Source: Acidobacteriota bacterium
GTDB taxonomy: Bacteria > Acidobacteriota > Vicinamibacteria > Vicinamibacterales > 2-12-FULL-66-21
Assembly (NCBI GenBank): GCA_013362195.1
Contig: JABFWM010000621.1
Location: 1-6,304 of the forward strand
DNA length: 6,304 nt
Reading direction: 5' to 3'
Shown: positions 5,973 to 6,304 of the stretch, piece by piece
Layout: each line of letters starts with the position of its first letter
Position numbering within the stretch: position 1 is the stretch's first letter
Made by a program: the position numbers and the translations under genes
Notes under the pieces: model-generated
What the model was told of the DNA's origin: nothing
The model's input: the letters and a program-made list of their open reading frames with translations, nothing else
Database searches by the model: none

Positions 5973-6304
5973 ATGGCCCGTATCACCTGTGTGCTGCTCC
6001 TCGCTCTGCCCGTGCAGGCCCTGCTGGCCCAGTCCCCGCCGGAAGCTGAGACCTTCGACCGGACGTTCTCGCGCGCGCTCGAAATGCAGAAAGCCGGCGA
6101 TTACGTCGGCGCCATCGAAACCTACAAAGCGGCCCTGACAATCGATCCGAAGCGGGTCGATGCGCTGTCGAACCTGGGCGCGGCCTACGTCCATCTCGGC
6201 CAGTTCGAGGACGCGATCGCTCAGTACAAGACCGCACTGGCGATCGACCCAGGAAACGCGGCCGTCCGGATGTACCTCTCGCTCGCCTCCAACAAGTCGG
6301 CTCG
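5973..6304 (+). CDS. Secreted TPR-repeat protein, 3'-truncated
   Basis: The frame runs open from the ATG at 5973 to the right edge (110 complete codons), so only the N-terminus is visible. Residues 1-19 look like a signal peptide (MARITCVLLLALPVQALLA, probable cleavage before QS). The cysteine at residue 6 is not in a lipobox. Two 34-residue tetratricopeptide repeats follow, at about 28-61 and 62-95, each ending in the typical AL-IDP turn (GAIETYKAALTIDP, DAIAQYKTALAIDP). A third begins at about 96. TPR domains bind other proteins, and the export signal places this one in the periplasm or at a membrane. An in-frame ATG at 5937 would add 12 residues, but it lies only three bases after the -10 box and has no ribosome site, so 5973 is preferred. 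The Shine-Dalgarno before 5973 is also poor. The rest of the protein, and any catalytic or barrel-binding domain, lies outside the window. Confidence 0.85.
   Translation, partial: MARITCVLLLALPVQALLAQSPPEAETFDRTFSRALEMQKAGDYVGAIETYKAALTIDPKRVDALSNLGAAYVHLGQFEDAIAQYKTALAIDPGNAAVRMYLSLASNKSA

Noticed and set aside
5902..6138. Short + strand frame starting in the terminator tail
   Set aside because: Its translation is serine-, proline- and arginine-rich noise, and it overlaps in another frame the signal peptide and TPR repeats of the real gene starting at 5973.
1..6304. Signs of a mobile element, CRISPR array, RNA gene or defence system
   Set aside because: No transposase or recombinase motifs, terminal inverted repeats, regularly spaced repeats, tRNA-like folds or defence-type domains were seen. 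All long coding regions are explained by ordinary signalling and envelope families.

Overview
The window is high-GC, dense bacterial DNA with every recognisable gene on the + strand. Three things suggest the phylum Acidobacteriota, most likely the Vicinamibacteria group: the GC-rich codon usage, a very large Oar-type TonB-dependent outer-membrane receptor with an N-terminal carboxypeptidase-regulatory-like domain, and a sensor kinase whose extracytoplasmic part looks like tandem OB-type beta modules. This assignment comes from protein style, not from a marker gene. A Gram-negative cell envelope is certain if the receptor call is right.

Layout. Positions 3-1448 encode the C-terminal part of a membrane-bound NarX/HisKA_3-type sensor histidine kinase, cut by the left edge. 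It overlaps by 16 bases a NarL/LuxR-type response regulator (1433-2065), so the two form a translationally coupled two-component pair. A probable intrinsic terminator straddles the regulator's stop codon (2045-2079). The 156-base gap that follows (2066-2221) is rich in signals. It holds a perfect 9-bp dyad (2097-2118), a sigma70-like promoter (2138-2166), a small 5'-UTR hairpin (2175-2192) and a very strong Shine-Dalgarno sequence (2206-2215). The Shine-Dalgarno fixes a TTG start at 2222 for a 1206-residue Oar-like TonB-dependent receptor (2222-5842). A textbook terminator (5870-5909) ends that gene. An extended -10 promoter directly behind it (5925-5933) appears to start a secreted TPR-repeat protein (5973 to the right edge, truncated).

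How the parts may work together (inference). The kinase senses something outside the cytoplasmic membrane and phosphorylates the regulator. The dyad is centred about 65 bases upstream of the predicted receptor transcription start, where a class I activator would sit, so the regulator may control the receptor gene. The receptor would import or bind a large substrate at the outer membrane. The TPR protein is exported and could be an envelope partner or simply a neighbour. No mobile element, CRISPR array, tRNA or rRNA was seen. Nothing here is clearly a wholly new system. The most testable new element is the dyad and promoter arrangement between the two-component pair and the receptor.
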